Assembly: GCA_015680685.1 (NCBI GenBank) | Contig: MNCI01014239.1 | Coordinates: forward strand, 34,884 to 98,883 | Length of the DNA: 64,000 bases | Reading direction: 5' to 3' | DNA from: Gnetum montanum | Taxonomy: Eukaryota > Streptophyta > Gnetopsida > Gnetales > Gnetaceae | In this document: piece by piece, positions 1 through 11,959 of the stretch | How positions within the stretch are numbered: position 1 is the first letter of the stretch | How the letters are laid out: every line of letters starts with the position of its first letter | The notes under the pieces: model-generated | Seen by the model: only the letters and a program-made list of their open reading frames with translations | Database searches by the model: none | What the model was told of the DNA's origin: nothing | Program-made: the position numbers and the translations under genes

Positions 1-886
1 TGCGATATCGTGTCTTCCCCTGCGATATAGCATACGCGATATCGCGGTCCACTGCCATATCTATAAATAAGAGGCGACACACCCTTCATTTCCCAATCCT
101 GGCTAGAAGTAGCGAAGCTCTGGCAGATTTATCACTCCAGAGTTAGAATTTTTCCCATGTGCCCGCAGTAGGAGTCCTAGAGTGAACGGCTCTTTAGTCG
201 AGCAGCTTGTAACCTGAACCCAAGTTGTGTACGGAAATAAAGACGAACTTGATTGGATAAACCTTGCAGTACATGGTTTTATTATTTTTTATTTACTGCT
301 TTCCTAGTGCACACAAGTATGACTTGATTACGATCGTCTACGAATGTGTACGGCTAGTCAAGGAATCATCTACTCATTGCTAGGCTAGAACGTGTGATAA
401 GTACGACTTAGTTACGAGCACCCATGGGTGTGTACGGCTAGCCAAGGAATCGGTTGCTTACCACACTTAAGCTAAATAGGTGCCTCAGTATGACCACTTC
501 GAGCACTTGTGTTACGTGTGGTGATCCCAGTAACGATTAGCGTTTGGTAAGCCATAGTTGCATAGTTCAGGGTGTGTCCAGTAAGTGGGAACGGATGCTG
601 ACGCTAGTTAATTTAGACCTAGGAAATTAGTTAGAGTTAGCTTAGTTTCTCAACCCTTTCCTCTCATAGCTTAGAAGATAAATTGAAAAATACCAAAAAA
701 ATCACATACCTTAGACTTGCTTAACCATACGCCATGACACTTACAAGCAAGCCTGGGAAGACAACGAACGATTAACCCCAAGTGTTTCTTGTGGTGTTAA
801 GTAATTTAGTCTGCGGAGTTCGACCGGATTGCGTGTGCACGCTCGTATTCGTATGGTTGAGTGTAGGGGTACCTCGCCACTCATCA
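1..886 (+). repeat. Athila-type LTR, right part (solo or 3' LTR)
   Basis: The sequence aligns by eye with the LTRs at 43,798-44,719 and 55,727-56,661. It shares the block around 490-610 (AGTATGACCACTTCGAGC and following) and the ending GTAGGGGTACCTC..CTCATCA. The end CTCATCA at 880-886 is the LTR terminus used by all Athila copies here. No primer-binding site follows (887 onward reads CAAGCGAACC), so this is a solo or 3' LTR, not the 5' LTR of the next element. Its start lies an estimated 60 bp left of the window. It keeps many CpG sites that are TG or CA in the other copies, so it is younger or less methylation-decayed. Confidence 0.75.
61..71 (+). promoter_or_regulatory. TATA box of the left LTR
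   Basis: CTATAAATAAG lies at the position equivalent to the TATAAATA boxes of the other Athila LTRs (43,930 and 55,860). It is preceded by short GCGATATCG-like repeats, the counterpart of the CATCGAYATGG repeats in the other U3 regions. Confidence 0.6.
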
Positions 887-1709
887 CAAGCGAACCATAG
901 TCAATTTCTCTTATTGTACACTATCATTTTTATTGTAAATTTTCACCATTTGTGAGCTTGTCAAGCTCTTACGCTAAAAATTATATCTACTTCTATAGGT
1001 GTAAGATAGCTTATGTAAGCCAATACACACTGTAAGATACAGTGCATTCGGTTAAGAATGTAGCCTGCCTACACACATCCAATTCACACACAACTATCCA
1101 TCAAACACCTGTCACACAATCTGTCTCCCTCTCATCTCTCAGTTGTTGATCTCATCCATGAATTCCACACCCAAGCCTAGCCAAACCTTATAAATACCCC
1201 ATCAATTCACATAAATAGGGTCGGAAATTTTAGAGGTTGATGGCTTTGGGAGCATCGACTAGCAACTTTGGACGCTCGAGCGCACATGACTCCTAGCATC
1301 CAAGCACCTATAAACACGCCACTCCGGGGCTTAGTGCTTAACTTGCCATCCACACACACAACTACTCTTTGACTGGTGCACATCCTTGTTAAGCAATACA
1401 ATATAGTTCATTATTACCTTCCATTACATTTTTTACTCTAATTTTGATCTATTTTACGCTTTTGTATATGCTTTGTTTACATTTCGTACATCACCAGTTA
1501 CAATAACCCTATCACAAGCCATAGCTTATGCTCGGGGAAGTCCTTGGTTGATTTGCGTGCAGACCATCCAAGGCACTCTACCTTCATTTTTTTTCTTTTT
1601 CTTTTCCAACTTGCCCTCACATGAAGGCAGGGTTGGCTGTGTCTCTCTAGCAATCTTTTGGTGTTTATTTTTCCCTTCTAGCCTCACGTTGACGATTTCG
1701 GTTAGCACA
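887..1709 (+). repeat. Probable 5' LTR of the Tat/Ogre-lineage element (start uncertain)
   Basis: A TATA box (TATAAATA, 1,189-1,196) sits in a stretch with no coding signal. The stretch ends in GTTAGCACA at 1,701-1,709, followed after a few bases by a primer-site-like sequence. LTR start is not certain; TGTAAGATAC at 1,031 is a candidate. No partner 3' LTR is present because the element is truncated at 15,412, so LTR status rests on TATA, terminal CA and the adjacent primer site only. Confidence 0.5.
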
Positions 1710-1713
1710 GTAA

Positions 1714-1731
1714 ATTGGCACTAGAAGGATG
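1714..1731 (+). other. Primer-binding-site-like sequence of the Tat element
   Basis: TTGGCACTAGAAGGAT follows the putative LTR end. It has the TGGCRCY start usual for plant Ty3/gypsy primer sites, with CpG changed to CA. I cannot assign the tRNA with certainty. Confidence 0.45.
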
Positions 1732-2285
1732 GACAACTTGTTTATCATCCCATCAAAACGTTGATCATGATACCTTTTAAACACTACGTAGAATAGGTGC
1801 CGAACTTAACCTAAGCTTGCTCAAGCCCACCCTAGTCTGCTCATGCTAAATCTAGTCTACTCACACTAAATTAATCAAGTGTACAACCCTGCAAAAACCC
1901 TTACGTTACGGCCAACACTTCAAACTCTACAACTGCATCATCAGAATCCAAATAGTATACACATGCTACTTAAGCAAGCTACTTCATAGATAGCCTACCA
2001 AGTAATGTTCCCACCACCACCATCGACCAATCATAGTGAGCTCCTCTCAGTACTTGCAACCTACATCTTGCTTGGTACACACCCAGCTTGTCAAGCCCAG
2101 TTTACTCATGCGTGGCTTGTCAAGTTAGCTCACTCACACCTGGCTTGTCAAGCCCAGTTTACTCATGCCACTATGGAATCTTCCTAGCTCAACACAACAA
2201 CACTACAGATCTCTGACTTTGGGGTCAGGACCTCAAACCCTGTGATTGCGACAGAATCCATAACTTAAATTGAAGAGATAAACCC
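1732..2285 (+). other. Untranslated leader of the Tat element
   Basis: No supported reading frame. It holds degenerate repeats built from CTCATGCT and GGCTTGTCAAGCCCAG words, densest at 2,086-2,169. Similar words recur at 10,290-11,340. Confidence 0.4.
2086..2169 (+). repeat. Three imperfect 26-28 bp tandem units
   Basis: Units at 2,086-2,111, 2,114-2,140 and 2,142-2,169 share GGCTTGTCAAG followed by TTTACTCATGC or a variant. Units 1 and 3 are nearly identical. Confidence 0.7.
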
Positions 2286-5200
2286 TCAAGGTTCAACTTT
2301 CCAGTCACTTAGGCTATAGGGCAAGGACCCTACTTATGCAATCCTCACACCAAAACAATATAACTTCATTTGTGTGAAGATTCAAGCCAACTTGCCTCTC
2401 GACCACATAGAAAGAGAAGCAAAGTGAAACTATGAGCTCATTTACAAGGGAGGTCATGAGTTCACTCCCTTAGTATTTGACATGATCCCCTTTCCAAGCT
2501 CCATCATTGACTCATATCTCAGCTTCTCATGGTAAGGATTCAAACCTTAGAGCCACCTTCGATAGAGCCTCAGAGCAGAGATGAGGAAGATGACTTTGTG
2601 GCCCGATCTGAGCATGGGGATTCATACCATACCATCAGTCCTCATGCCCATAAAAACCCATCATTCCAACCTTTCCTACAAGAAACCATACTTCCTCCTT
2701 TATTTGCAAACACTCGAGCACCGGTTTCTCTATAGGAAGTACCCTCTTCCATTCCCACCTTCTCCATGCCCAAAATTCAATCTAATATGTCCATCTCCAT
2801 CATACCTCCAGTCACCACGTTACCCTCTCCTCTGCAAGTATAGTCCCAACAATCCACTCCTCAAACTAATGCATGATCAATCTTTCGACCTCTAGTAATT
2901 GGGATGCCATCAGTGATACCAGCTTCCGTGTCCAACCACTACATACCACAAGGAAAAACCCGTGGAACACCTCTAATTACTTTAGCCCAACACATTCAGG
3001 GCATCACCTCACAACCTGTGGCTGGGTAGTGGGTTTCACCGCTTGTTCAGCAACACCAACCTACTCACTACAATGTACCACACAATCCCATCTTTAAATG
3101 TTGCTCCACCACAACAACCGATAATCCAACAGTCTCCCTTTCCATAGACAATGCAACAATTAAATTACTACGAATCGCAATCTACTCAATCAACCGGTCC
3201 ACCTACAATCCAAGAGTGGGCAGACACAAAGAAAATGATGCACTCATTAACTGAGGAGGTAAAGTGCCTTAAAGCTAGAAACACTGAGAAAGTCAAGGTG
3301 CTAGACTTCTACCAAGGTGACCCAATCAACCCTTCAGTTTCATCGTTAACCTTACCATCGGGAATCTCATTACTCAACTAACCAAATATAATGGAGAGGG
3401 AGATCCAAATGTCCATCTGGTAACATTTTGGCTAGAATGTCTATTGCTTTAGGCCTAGCCTCATGTAATTCTACATGTATTTGCTATGTCCTTGACAGGA
3501 AAAGCCTTAGACTGGTATTGAGCTTTAGCCCGAAACTCCATATCCGCTCTAGAGGATTTGTTACATTAGTTCGTTACCTATTTCAAATATAATTTAAAGC
3601 CTGAAGCCACACTAGATAGTTTCATTTAGATTAAACAAGCATCATTAGAGCTAGTACAAAAATTTATCCAAAGATGGAGTGCAGTCCTGAATGAACTTCA
3701 CAAGCCCATCCTGAGACATACTTACTTACCATCCTTAAGGCTATTGTGAATGACTTCATCAAATCAAAACTTTATTATTTGAGTGCCCGTACTTTGAGTC
3801 AAGCATTCGCAAAAATTAAGAACATAGAAGAGGTGGCACAAGCAAGTAATGACCCAGCTTACTTAGCTTTTAGGAGCTAACATATGAGGAAGGATAAGGA
3901 TAAATCCAAAATTATGGTAGTAGCGGTGGTGGAGACAGTCCAACCTAGCAATTTAGGATAGAAAGGAAAACAACCCATTGCTCTAGCCAGCCAAGAAAGA
4001 ACCACATCTACACCTACAACCATATATTCCTTAACTAAAACCACAAACATGGGTCACACTTGTATATTTGAATGAAAAGATCCTACCCAATACACACCCT
4101 TTCCTATGAAGCCTTCACAATTATTAGATCAACTTCTAAGGGCTGGGTTAATCAAACACAAACAAATGTCCCCATAGTATCCCAAAAACATGATCGATTC
4201 TATGAGTTGGCTAAAAACCCAACTTTAGCAATAGTTGATGAGCCCCCCTTTCCAAGAGGCTTTAGGTTGGATAGGTTTTGCAAATATCATCAATGGTGTG
4301 GGCATGGAACTGACTACTACTTCACCTTAAAACAAGATATATAGCGCATGATTGACAGGGGTGAAATAGTATTTGATGAGGTAAACCCAGTAAGGATCCT
4401 CTCAATACTAAGGACAAACCATATGTGATTAACACTATCTATGTGGACAATGGAAAAGACATCCCTTGAAAACCTTTTGTAATTTATTAGCCTTTTGAAA
4501 CTACATCTACTTCAACACCTCCCCAATTCCCTTTTTTCATACACACAATCTCTACACCGCAAAAACCATTCATCATTCACGTACCTCCTTCTATCATAGC
4601 AACAACCACACCATCAGAAACCCGACCCACTCCCTTGTGATCCAAGTGCCAAAACACCCTGACAACATATGCATGAGAGCTTCCAACAGATGAGCCATCC
4701 ATTTATGCAGTACTATCCCTACAACATACGCATGAGAGCTTCCCACAGATGAGCCATCCATTTATGTAGTACTATCCCCACAACCTCAAGAATTGAGGCC
4801 CACATCCCTAGAATTTCATGCCAATGATATTAAGCAAGATGAGAAAACTAGAGAGGTCACTATAGCCCCTATGTTCATAAAAATACAAGTCAACCACTTC
4901 AAGATATGTAGGATGCATGTCAATGACGATGCAGCAACAAACGTAATACCCTTACCTATCATCAAAAAACTAGATCTTACAAAGCCAATACGGCCCACAA
5001 TAACTTCCTTTTTAAAATCCTTCAGTGGTTGCCGTGTTGTGGTAAAAGGCATGGTTACGTTGGATTTTGTAGCAGTAGACCAGTTCCCCACATCGGATGA
5101 ATTTGTAGTGGTTGATGAAATGCCGGGGTCCAATCTGATTCTAGGATGACCTTGGTTAGCTTAACTTAGAGTCATATCCTTAGTAATCCATCAAGAAATC

Positions 5201-5560
5201 CACCTACCTTATGAGGGTGGTGAAATCATCATACACGGGGACACAAAAACATCACTCACTTCCTCATGATCGGGAATGGATCAGGGGTCAGAGGTTGAGT
5301 TCTTTGAGCCTAAACAAGAAACCGTGAGCGCACTTCAAGACACAAACGAATCGTTAACCCATGATCCTACTAGAACTGAGGAAGCACTGGACGACACAGA
5401 CATAGGTGCCATTCCCACTGACATCTCTTAGTTGGAGCTACCTTTTGACATCTCCAGTGAAGGGGAAGGGGAGTATAAGATCGTACCTACATGCCCCACC
5501 CCTCACGTCAAACTACAAAGAATAAAAAGATAACTCAATAACTAGGGTAAACTATCAAGA
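2286..5560 (+). pseudogene. gag-pro: Tat/Ogre-lineage gag-protease, degenerate
   Basis: Gag builds the particle and the aspartic protease matures it. Readable blocks include QEWADTKKMMHSL at about 3,210, then a gag core beginning YNGEGDPNVHL near 3,390, and a zinc-knuckle-like motif CKYHQWCGHGT at 4,279 in which the last cysteine is Tyr. The CxxH-x4-GH form is typical of this lineage. From 4,793 comes a protease block: the catalytic DTGA position reads NDDAATN near 4,925, and a late ILG.PWL motif is at about 5,140. Stops and frameshifts occur throughout, so no protein is made. The start is not determinable. It is followed by a minisatellite and 6 kb of other sequence before RT, where Ogre elements carry an intron. 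Confidence 0.75.
4662..4779 (+). repeat. 59-bp tandem duplication in gag-pro
   Basis: ACAACATAYGCATGAGAGC starts at 4,662 and again at 4,721, and the two 59-bp units are almost identical. The period is not a multiple of three, so it breaks the frame. The high identity points to a recent duplication relative to the decay of the element. Confidence 0.85.
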
Positions 5561-5810
5561 ATCCGGAATGACGTTAAACTACCAACTATCTGGTACGACA
5601 TTAAACTACCAGCAAACATCCGCAATGATGTTAAACTAGCCATGGTCAGAAATGGTTGGTTCATTTTAAGTTTCCTACAACTGTTATCGCTTTCGGTGCA
5701 CTATGGCCTGAAACTAGTAATCCCTCTTTCTTTTTTTTCAACATAGATGCAATGGTCCACCATGACTCTAAATTGATGTGCACAACCCTAAATGGCCTTA
5801 AACTAGAGCT
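5547..5810 (+). repeat. Minisatellite of about 30 bp, left block
   Basis: RTTAAACTACCA-like words recur at 5,547, 5,573, 5,600 and 5,630, spaced 26-30 bp and each followed by a GGWAYGAY word. More decayed units run to about 5,810 (CCTTAAACTAGAG). The same consensus returns at 11,775-11,860, on the far side of the antisense gene. Confidence 0.6.
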
Positions 5811-6400
5811 TAGTATGTTGCAAGTTTACAAACTCTCGTTATGTTATGTCAAATTTTTATTTACATGTCACAAGTTGAAATTTCAATTCATGCATTCTCG
5901 TTACTTTTCTTTTTACAAATACTTGCCTTACATTTTGTTCTACATTTTGGAATCTCATTTTACATCCAACTACATGCATAAGTTCACAATATACCTAAGA
6001 AAATAAGAAAAAAATAAAAAGAAAAGATATATATATATATATAAAATATTGAACGTCAAAATGGCAATAGAATGCCAACACATTATGCCACAATTAAATC
6101 CATATCATTACATCTATCCTCATACATTTCCATTAGACATCAAAAATCCAAAACATTTGGTAGCTAATGCTGGACTAACAGTTATCTCATACATTAGTAC
6201 TAGGAGGCCAGCCTCATCATTACTATGTCCTTATAACGGAATGAAAAAACAAACAAACAAGTAAGCATACCAAAACAACTCATGAATAAAAAACTTGGAA
6301 GAATAGTAACACTAACACTAAAAACAATAAAACCATACAAAAGTAAGTGCCATAATAAAACACTCATAGGTGAAGAGGGCCTTAGACTAGCCTCCAAGCA
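5811..6400. other. No gene; AT-rich spacer with (AT)n
   Basis: An AT dinucleotide run lies at 6,026-6,043. The rest is the 3' flank of the antisense gene ending at 6,401. No open frame with recognisable content. Confidence 0.5.
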
Positions 6401-9247
6401 TCACAAAATCTCCTCCTCAGGTACATTTGCCCAATCCTCCTCTAGACCAAGGTCAATACCAGCCAAGGTTTTACCCTTGTCCACCAAGGTCCAGGAAGGA
6501 TGCTCAAGAGAGAACATACCTGTCAAAGCCTCCCTAGAAGTGGTGGCAATGGTTCTCTTAGGAGATTCCTCTACTTTAGTGCACTTGGAAAACCTATCAT
6601 AAGCAGGACGTAAGCCTAGTTCATCAATGAACATTCCCTTCCAGTGATGTTCAACTGATTCCTCCTTTAACCACTTCTTGTACTAGTGCTTGTGATCCTT
6701 TTGATCTTGACCTCACTTATGTACCTTAGTAGCAAAATATTTCTAATCATGGCATTTCCTGTTTAGTAAATCCATTTGTTCCCTTTGTTCGACTAAATCC
6801 TGTGTCACCTGAACTTTGCTATTCAAAATTTTCCAGTAACGTGCATAGGTGATCTTAGACATGTGCCAAGTACTATCACTAGACAACCTAGCAGTAGCAA
6901 AATCATAATGAGATTGAAGATCCCTCTTCTCTTCTCTCTCCTTCGTCAATGTTTCCTTCAATGAGTGCACCTCATTCCATAGGTACTCAATTGAACACCT
7001 ACAAGTCTAGAGGAACTTAGCATTTTGTACAACGCAACCAGAAACTACATCGTAAATCTTTCTAGGGACTTGTTCAATATTTCTTGGCAATTCAGGGAGA
7101 GCATCAATATGAGTAGCCCCAGAAGGATCCCATTGAAGCTTGTCACCTACAAGTATAAGTACCACACACATGAATCAATTGTAATTAACAATGAATGTAA
7201 AGAAGCACAATAAACCTAGACACTTAGCATGATACGTAACATACACATCCCTAGTTCTGGATGAGCTTGTTGTAGGCGAGTGACTACATCATTAACAATG
7301 CCTATGACAAAGTCCAATTTATTGGGCATTTCAGGCCATGGCCTTAACTAGTCAGTAGATGTTGGACAAGCATGGGAAGTCACCTCAATCAGGGCTTGTG
7401 ACCCTGACACCTATACCCAGGATGTATGCGCCTCAGAGATCTTAGCATCTACCTCTGGTGCTAGGGATAATCAGGATAATCAAAAGCAACACATAAAGGT
7501 TAAAAGGTACAAAATGTGGATCAAGCTAAAGGAACATACCAAAAAGCACTTTGCTGGTCAGCTTGGGTGGATCACCAAGGTGCAAGGACCCATCGAAGAA
7601 ATTGTAAAAAACACCCCTCTCATTGCTAGAATGCTTAAGTGCATCGAAAGCCTCAACAAGCTTCGTCCCCATGATGCTTGCTACATCTTCCTCTTGCAAG
7701 AAAGGGAGTTCCTTGATCACTTCTTCCCTCTCTTTTTCTTCTTCTTCTAGCCATATGACGACCACTTCAAGTTTAGCCATTAGGGCTAAGGCTTCTCTTT
7801 CCTTCTCAGGGCTTTCGTCTGATAACACTAGTATTCTAGTGTTAGTATGACATAGTATATACATATATTTAATAAACATATAAATTAAAATGCAATAATA
7901 AAATAAAATACCTACCCTCCTCTAGCAATACAAAGCGGATCCTCTTTGCTCTTAGTGGTCTCACCTCTAGAGCAGGCTCCCTTGGGTGTTCAACTCTCTT
8001 CACCTTCGCCTTAGATCTCCCGACAGTCTCACGAATCAAACATTCAACTCCTCTAAGAGATGTGTGCAGTCTAGGTGGTTTCCATCCCAAGCTATCATAA
8101 GAATGATGAGAACAACTAGCTACACCCCTAGTAGTAACGAACACTGACTCTTCAATGCCTTCGGGTGGGTCCTGAGATCTGGTAGTGTTAAACAAGTGGC
8201 AAACCCAGGGGCGAGATAGCTGTGAACAATCCCTCAATACATAAGGGTTATCCCCATAAACTACTAAAAACTCAACAAACCTACATAGATAACCTATGAA
8301 GAAGGCGAATGTGAAATGGGACTTGACATTAATGTTTGAGGATAATCTAACAATCTCTCCATGAAGGCCAAACCCAAGAAATTGTGCACAATTATAACAC
8401 ATGTCCATCTCTAGGACTGCATGTATGATACGTGTAGACTCGATCCCAATTTTTCTTCCTTGAGAAGGAGATTTAGGGAACGCCCATGCCCGAAAGAGGG
8501 AGTACAAGAAGTTCACCTTTGTTGCTTGGGTATCACTTTGCAGGGCAAAACCTTTGGGACCCCAAGACATGCCTAACCAATCTTTAAGCTCCTTTATGAC
8601 TTGGCTTTCTTTAGTCGCTTTCTCTATTGCCACCCTAGCACCATCCATAGGCATACCAAAGAGATTCAAAAGGAACTCAGCAGTCAAGTGGAAAGACACC
8701 TTGACTCCTCAAACCTACATAGTAAAGTGAGAAGCATCATCGCTAAAAAAATCAACAATGATAACCATTTTAGTCGCTGGAACATTAGGAGTCAGAGCAG
8801 TGAACAAGTCCATCAAACCTACATGGATAAGATGGTTGATGATTAACCCAAAGGCCTTCATTTGCAACCATCATTGTGACTGTTCTATCTCTCCATACTT
8901 CATAACAAGAGTGGCCTCAGTATGCCCTAATATGATAGTAACTTCATCAGAGGAGACGACTGCTATAGGAAAAACATAGATTGAAAGGTTAAAAACATAG
9001 TAGATGATGATCCAACAAAGAGAAAATGGAGTCTAGAATGTGATCATTTACCATCAATAAATGGGGTAGGTAGATTAGGTGTAGGATCAACCCTCTAAGG
9101 AAGAATTGGCCCATTGGGAGACTAATCCTCATGCAACCAACCACGAACTTGACAGTGTTCAAAAGCCCTTGAGAATTTCCTAGGGTAGTCAACAATAGCA
9201 ACTCTTGTCTGGTCTAGTACCGTAGCATGAAGAGTGGGGCCCACCAT
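6401..9247 (-). pseudogene. Five-exon antisense accessory gene, transposon-type N-terminus plus coiled coil
   Basis: Exons on the - strand are 9,247-9,052, 8,959-7,916, 7,818-7,541, 7,460-7,245 and 7,146-6,401. The introns are 9,051-8,960, 7,915-7,819, 7,540-7,461 and 7,244-7,147 (92, 97, 80 and 98 bp). All are GT-AG and every join keeps the frame. The start MVGPTLHAT is the first plausible Met, and the frame ends WANVPEEEIL then stop. Exon 2 carries a block ending GVKVSFHLTAEFLL, followed by LFGMPMDG; it resembles the plant-transposon-protein domain found beside Athila and Tat genes (possibly PF20167-like, by memory of the pattern only). Exons 3 and 5 are strongly charged, heptad-like coiled coil (EKEREALALMAKLE; KETLTKEREEKRDLQ). 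Exon 5 also has WDPSGATHIDALPELP. About seven in-frame stops, several fitting CGA-to-TGA or CAG-to-TAG change, make it a pseudogene. It lies antisense between protease and RT of the Tat element. Function unknown. Confidence 0.7.
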
Positions 9248-11774
9248 GAATGTCTCCAATGCTATGCATGTTAAGGCAAGCCCACCATCATGATCATACA
9301 TCCCATGCTCATCGAAATGAGGCCTTCATAGAAGAAGAATATTTATGCATAGACAATGATATAATTTTAAAAGAATCAAAAAATAAAAAAAAAACACAAA
9401 AGAGCATACCTGTCCACTCTATACACTATCTCAAGTGGGTTTTGGAATAGTGTGTAAACATGGAAAGCTAGAAAAAGTGTGTTTCTAGTATTATGATGGT
9501 TACAAGTAGGCAGTTCCCATACACGAGTCAAGAGATGAGTAGACCTAGGACCATTGGGAGGACCTCCCTCAACTGTAAAAGGTCACTTATCTATGTCAGC
9601 AATGAAGGTAAGCATGTCTTGTGTAGATCCAGGAAACATTGTTTCAACGATATCACGGGCCAACTGCTCACTTAAATGAGACCATATAACTACGCTGAAA
9701 CTTTATAAAATGAATGACAAAAATGCACCAACATCAAGACAAAACCATATCACATGAGGCCCAATACGGATGTCATAAGGAGGTACATCTGGTCCAAAGG
9801 GGCCAAACCAAGAAAGTACACCAACGAGCTCAACCACAAGGAGGAAAGGTTTAAGCCCCATGCATATAGCCAAAACCTTAGGTAAAAAAAAAACAAGTCC
9901 AAGTGCTCAAAATAATATGCAACTACATAAGCCAAACACAAATAATATTTAATATATAGTTCCATTCCATGAGACAAAGAAACTAATATTTATTTGGTGT
10001 ATTTAATGCTCACTGGGGTAAATCAGAATCTCTTACATAGTAGTTTATTACAAGCAACATAAAAATGAACATGCAGTAGACACTAGTTTCCCTCATAGCA
10101 GACACTGAACTTCAAGTTCTCTCCATGGTTGATTGGTTTTCCTGATACTTAAAACTTGGCAAAAACTCAAATTTCCATGGCCCGTATATAGGCCAATCAA
10201 GGAAAGAATTGACAACAAAAAGAAGAGAAACCCTGACAAAGGGAAACACCACTTATGAGAAGCCCATCCCAAGGCTAAGCCAACTCTAACGCACTCACGT
10301 TGAACAAACCCTAAGCTTACTCATGCTAGGAGAGGCTTGACTTGGGCCATACACATCTCTGGAAGTTGTGTTCCTGCTTATGATGGTGAACACTCAACAC
10401 TTCTTGCATAAGGGACATATTGGAGCTAGGAATCGTATCGGAGCTAGGAACTTTAGCTCACGCTAGGTTTACATTAGTGTGCTCATGCTGGGCTTGCCTT
10501 GGAAACTCACACCCTGTTAAACTCATGCTGGGAATGCCCTAGTTTGCAAAATGTAAACTTTGACTGGTCCTTATCTAACCATGCTCGATGTCTCGGAGGA
10601 TGATGTGTCATGTGACTTTGTGAACATGTGCCCATGGCATACCTGGGCTGATCCTAGCATCACCCTAAGGCCAGGGCAATCAAAAGAATTGTTAGGGCAT
10701 CCATAGTTGTCCCACCTTTGAGGGGCCCCTTTCGAATATTCGCAAAAAGAGAAAAAATTTACTGGCTTGTGTGAGCTCAATGTAGTAGTTTCTCATGTCG
10801 GTAACTACTCACGCTGAGTTGATCCAAGGACTACTATGCTCTGGATTACTCACACTACTGACTGGTAATAACAATCAATCTCGCACGCCTAAAAGACAAC
10901 AACCAAAAATAAATATGGCAAGTCATAAACCCTAGTGTAGACCCTGATGCCCCAAAACACAACAAGAAAACACAGTAAATGATCTTGGTCTTCAATCCAA
11001 CGTAGCAGAGAAACCCAAAAATCACATTGGAAATGCATCAGAAAATGGCGCCCATGAGAGACCATGTTGCGCTAACTAACATTGTGCACAAAACACTGGA
11101 GAATGAAATAAGAAGAAACGAACCTGCGTAGAGTTCCATCCCATGTTGGAATCCTGGCTTGAGGGAGATGCTGAAGTAGCTCTTCACTTTGTCCATGAAT
11201 GCCAGACTACCTCGACTTGGTTTCCCTTTGCCCTTCATTGCTAGTTTGTAACTCACGCTACAACTCATGCCAACGCTCACATTGCACTCTCTAGCATGCT
11301 CACGCTCTCATGCCCATGAACTCATGCTAGCATAAGTGATGCCCCTTGTACCTCAAAAACCCCTTTTTAATCCCCATGTTCACTTTCACTTTATTTATTT
11401 ATTTTATTTTTATTTATTTTTATGTAATTTACCATGTTCCATGGTTAACTTTTGCTTTCATGTTATCACTTACGTCATCTTTGTTTCATTCTTACATGGT
11501 ATTCCTCTTTGTTTTATTCTCGTAGAATAAGGCTAGAATATTAAAGATAGAAAAAATAAAAAAGGAAGGGGGGAGGGGAGAATGGTTAAAATGAAAAAAA
11601 AATGATGGAAATATAAAGAAAAAAAATATATAAAAATATATAATGGTGTGCATGAAAATTCATAAGACTATAAAATCCCATCAATTTATTGTTCGCACGA
11701 AACATAGAAATTAACAATACTCCATACACTCATCCATAATACAAAATGACATGAATATTACCAACTCGGTAGAG
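9248..11774. other. No gene seen; upstream region of the antisense gene
   Basis: Only short frames without recognisable content. 10,290-11,340 is rich in CTCACGCT and CTCATGCTRGG words like those in the leader at 1,800-2,170. 11,340-11,700 is T-rich and then A-rich low-complexity sequence. It could hold the promoter and an upstream exon of the gene ending at 6,401, but I cannot define either. Confidence 0.4.
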
Positions 11775-11860
11775 CCTAAAATTGCCATGGATGGCTCAGT
11801 ATGTCCTAAAAGTACCATATGGTCCAGGTATGACACTAAACTACCACTATGTTCCACAAT
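11775..11860 (+). repeat. Minisatellite of about 30 bp, right block
   Basis: Three units (CCTAAAATTGCCATGG.., CCTAAAAGTACCATATGG.., ACTAAACTACCACTATG..) have the same spacing and consensus as 5,547-5,660. The two blocks bracket the antisense gene. Confidence 0.6.
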
Positions 11861-11959
11861 TTCATCAGTACATAGATTAATTACCCAATGCTCATTTACA
11901 TTTCACAATGCCTTCATCAAGTAAATGTCACTCACTTCGCTCCTGGTTTAAATTGGCAG

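Noticed and set aside
1-60. GCGATATCG repeats as a CRISPR-like or operator array
   Set aside because: They occupy the position of the short U3 repeats found in all Athila LTRs of the window and have irregular spacing.
1-886. Left LTR as the 5' LTR of the Tat element
   Set aside because: It is of Athila type, and no primer site follows it. A primer-like sequence and a separate TATA box occur further on, at 1,714 and 1,189.
1473-1724. Open frame of 83 codons with a poly-Phe run
   Set aside because: It arises from a T-rich tract inside the putative LTR; low complexity only.
4816-5133. Antisense open frame of 105 codons over the protease
   Set aside because: A shadow of the protease region on the other strand; no recognisable motif and no splice or promoter signals.
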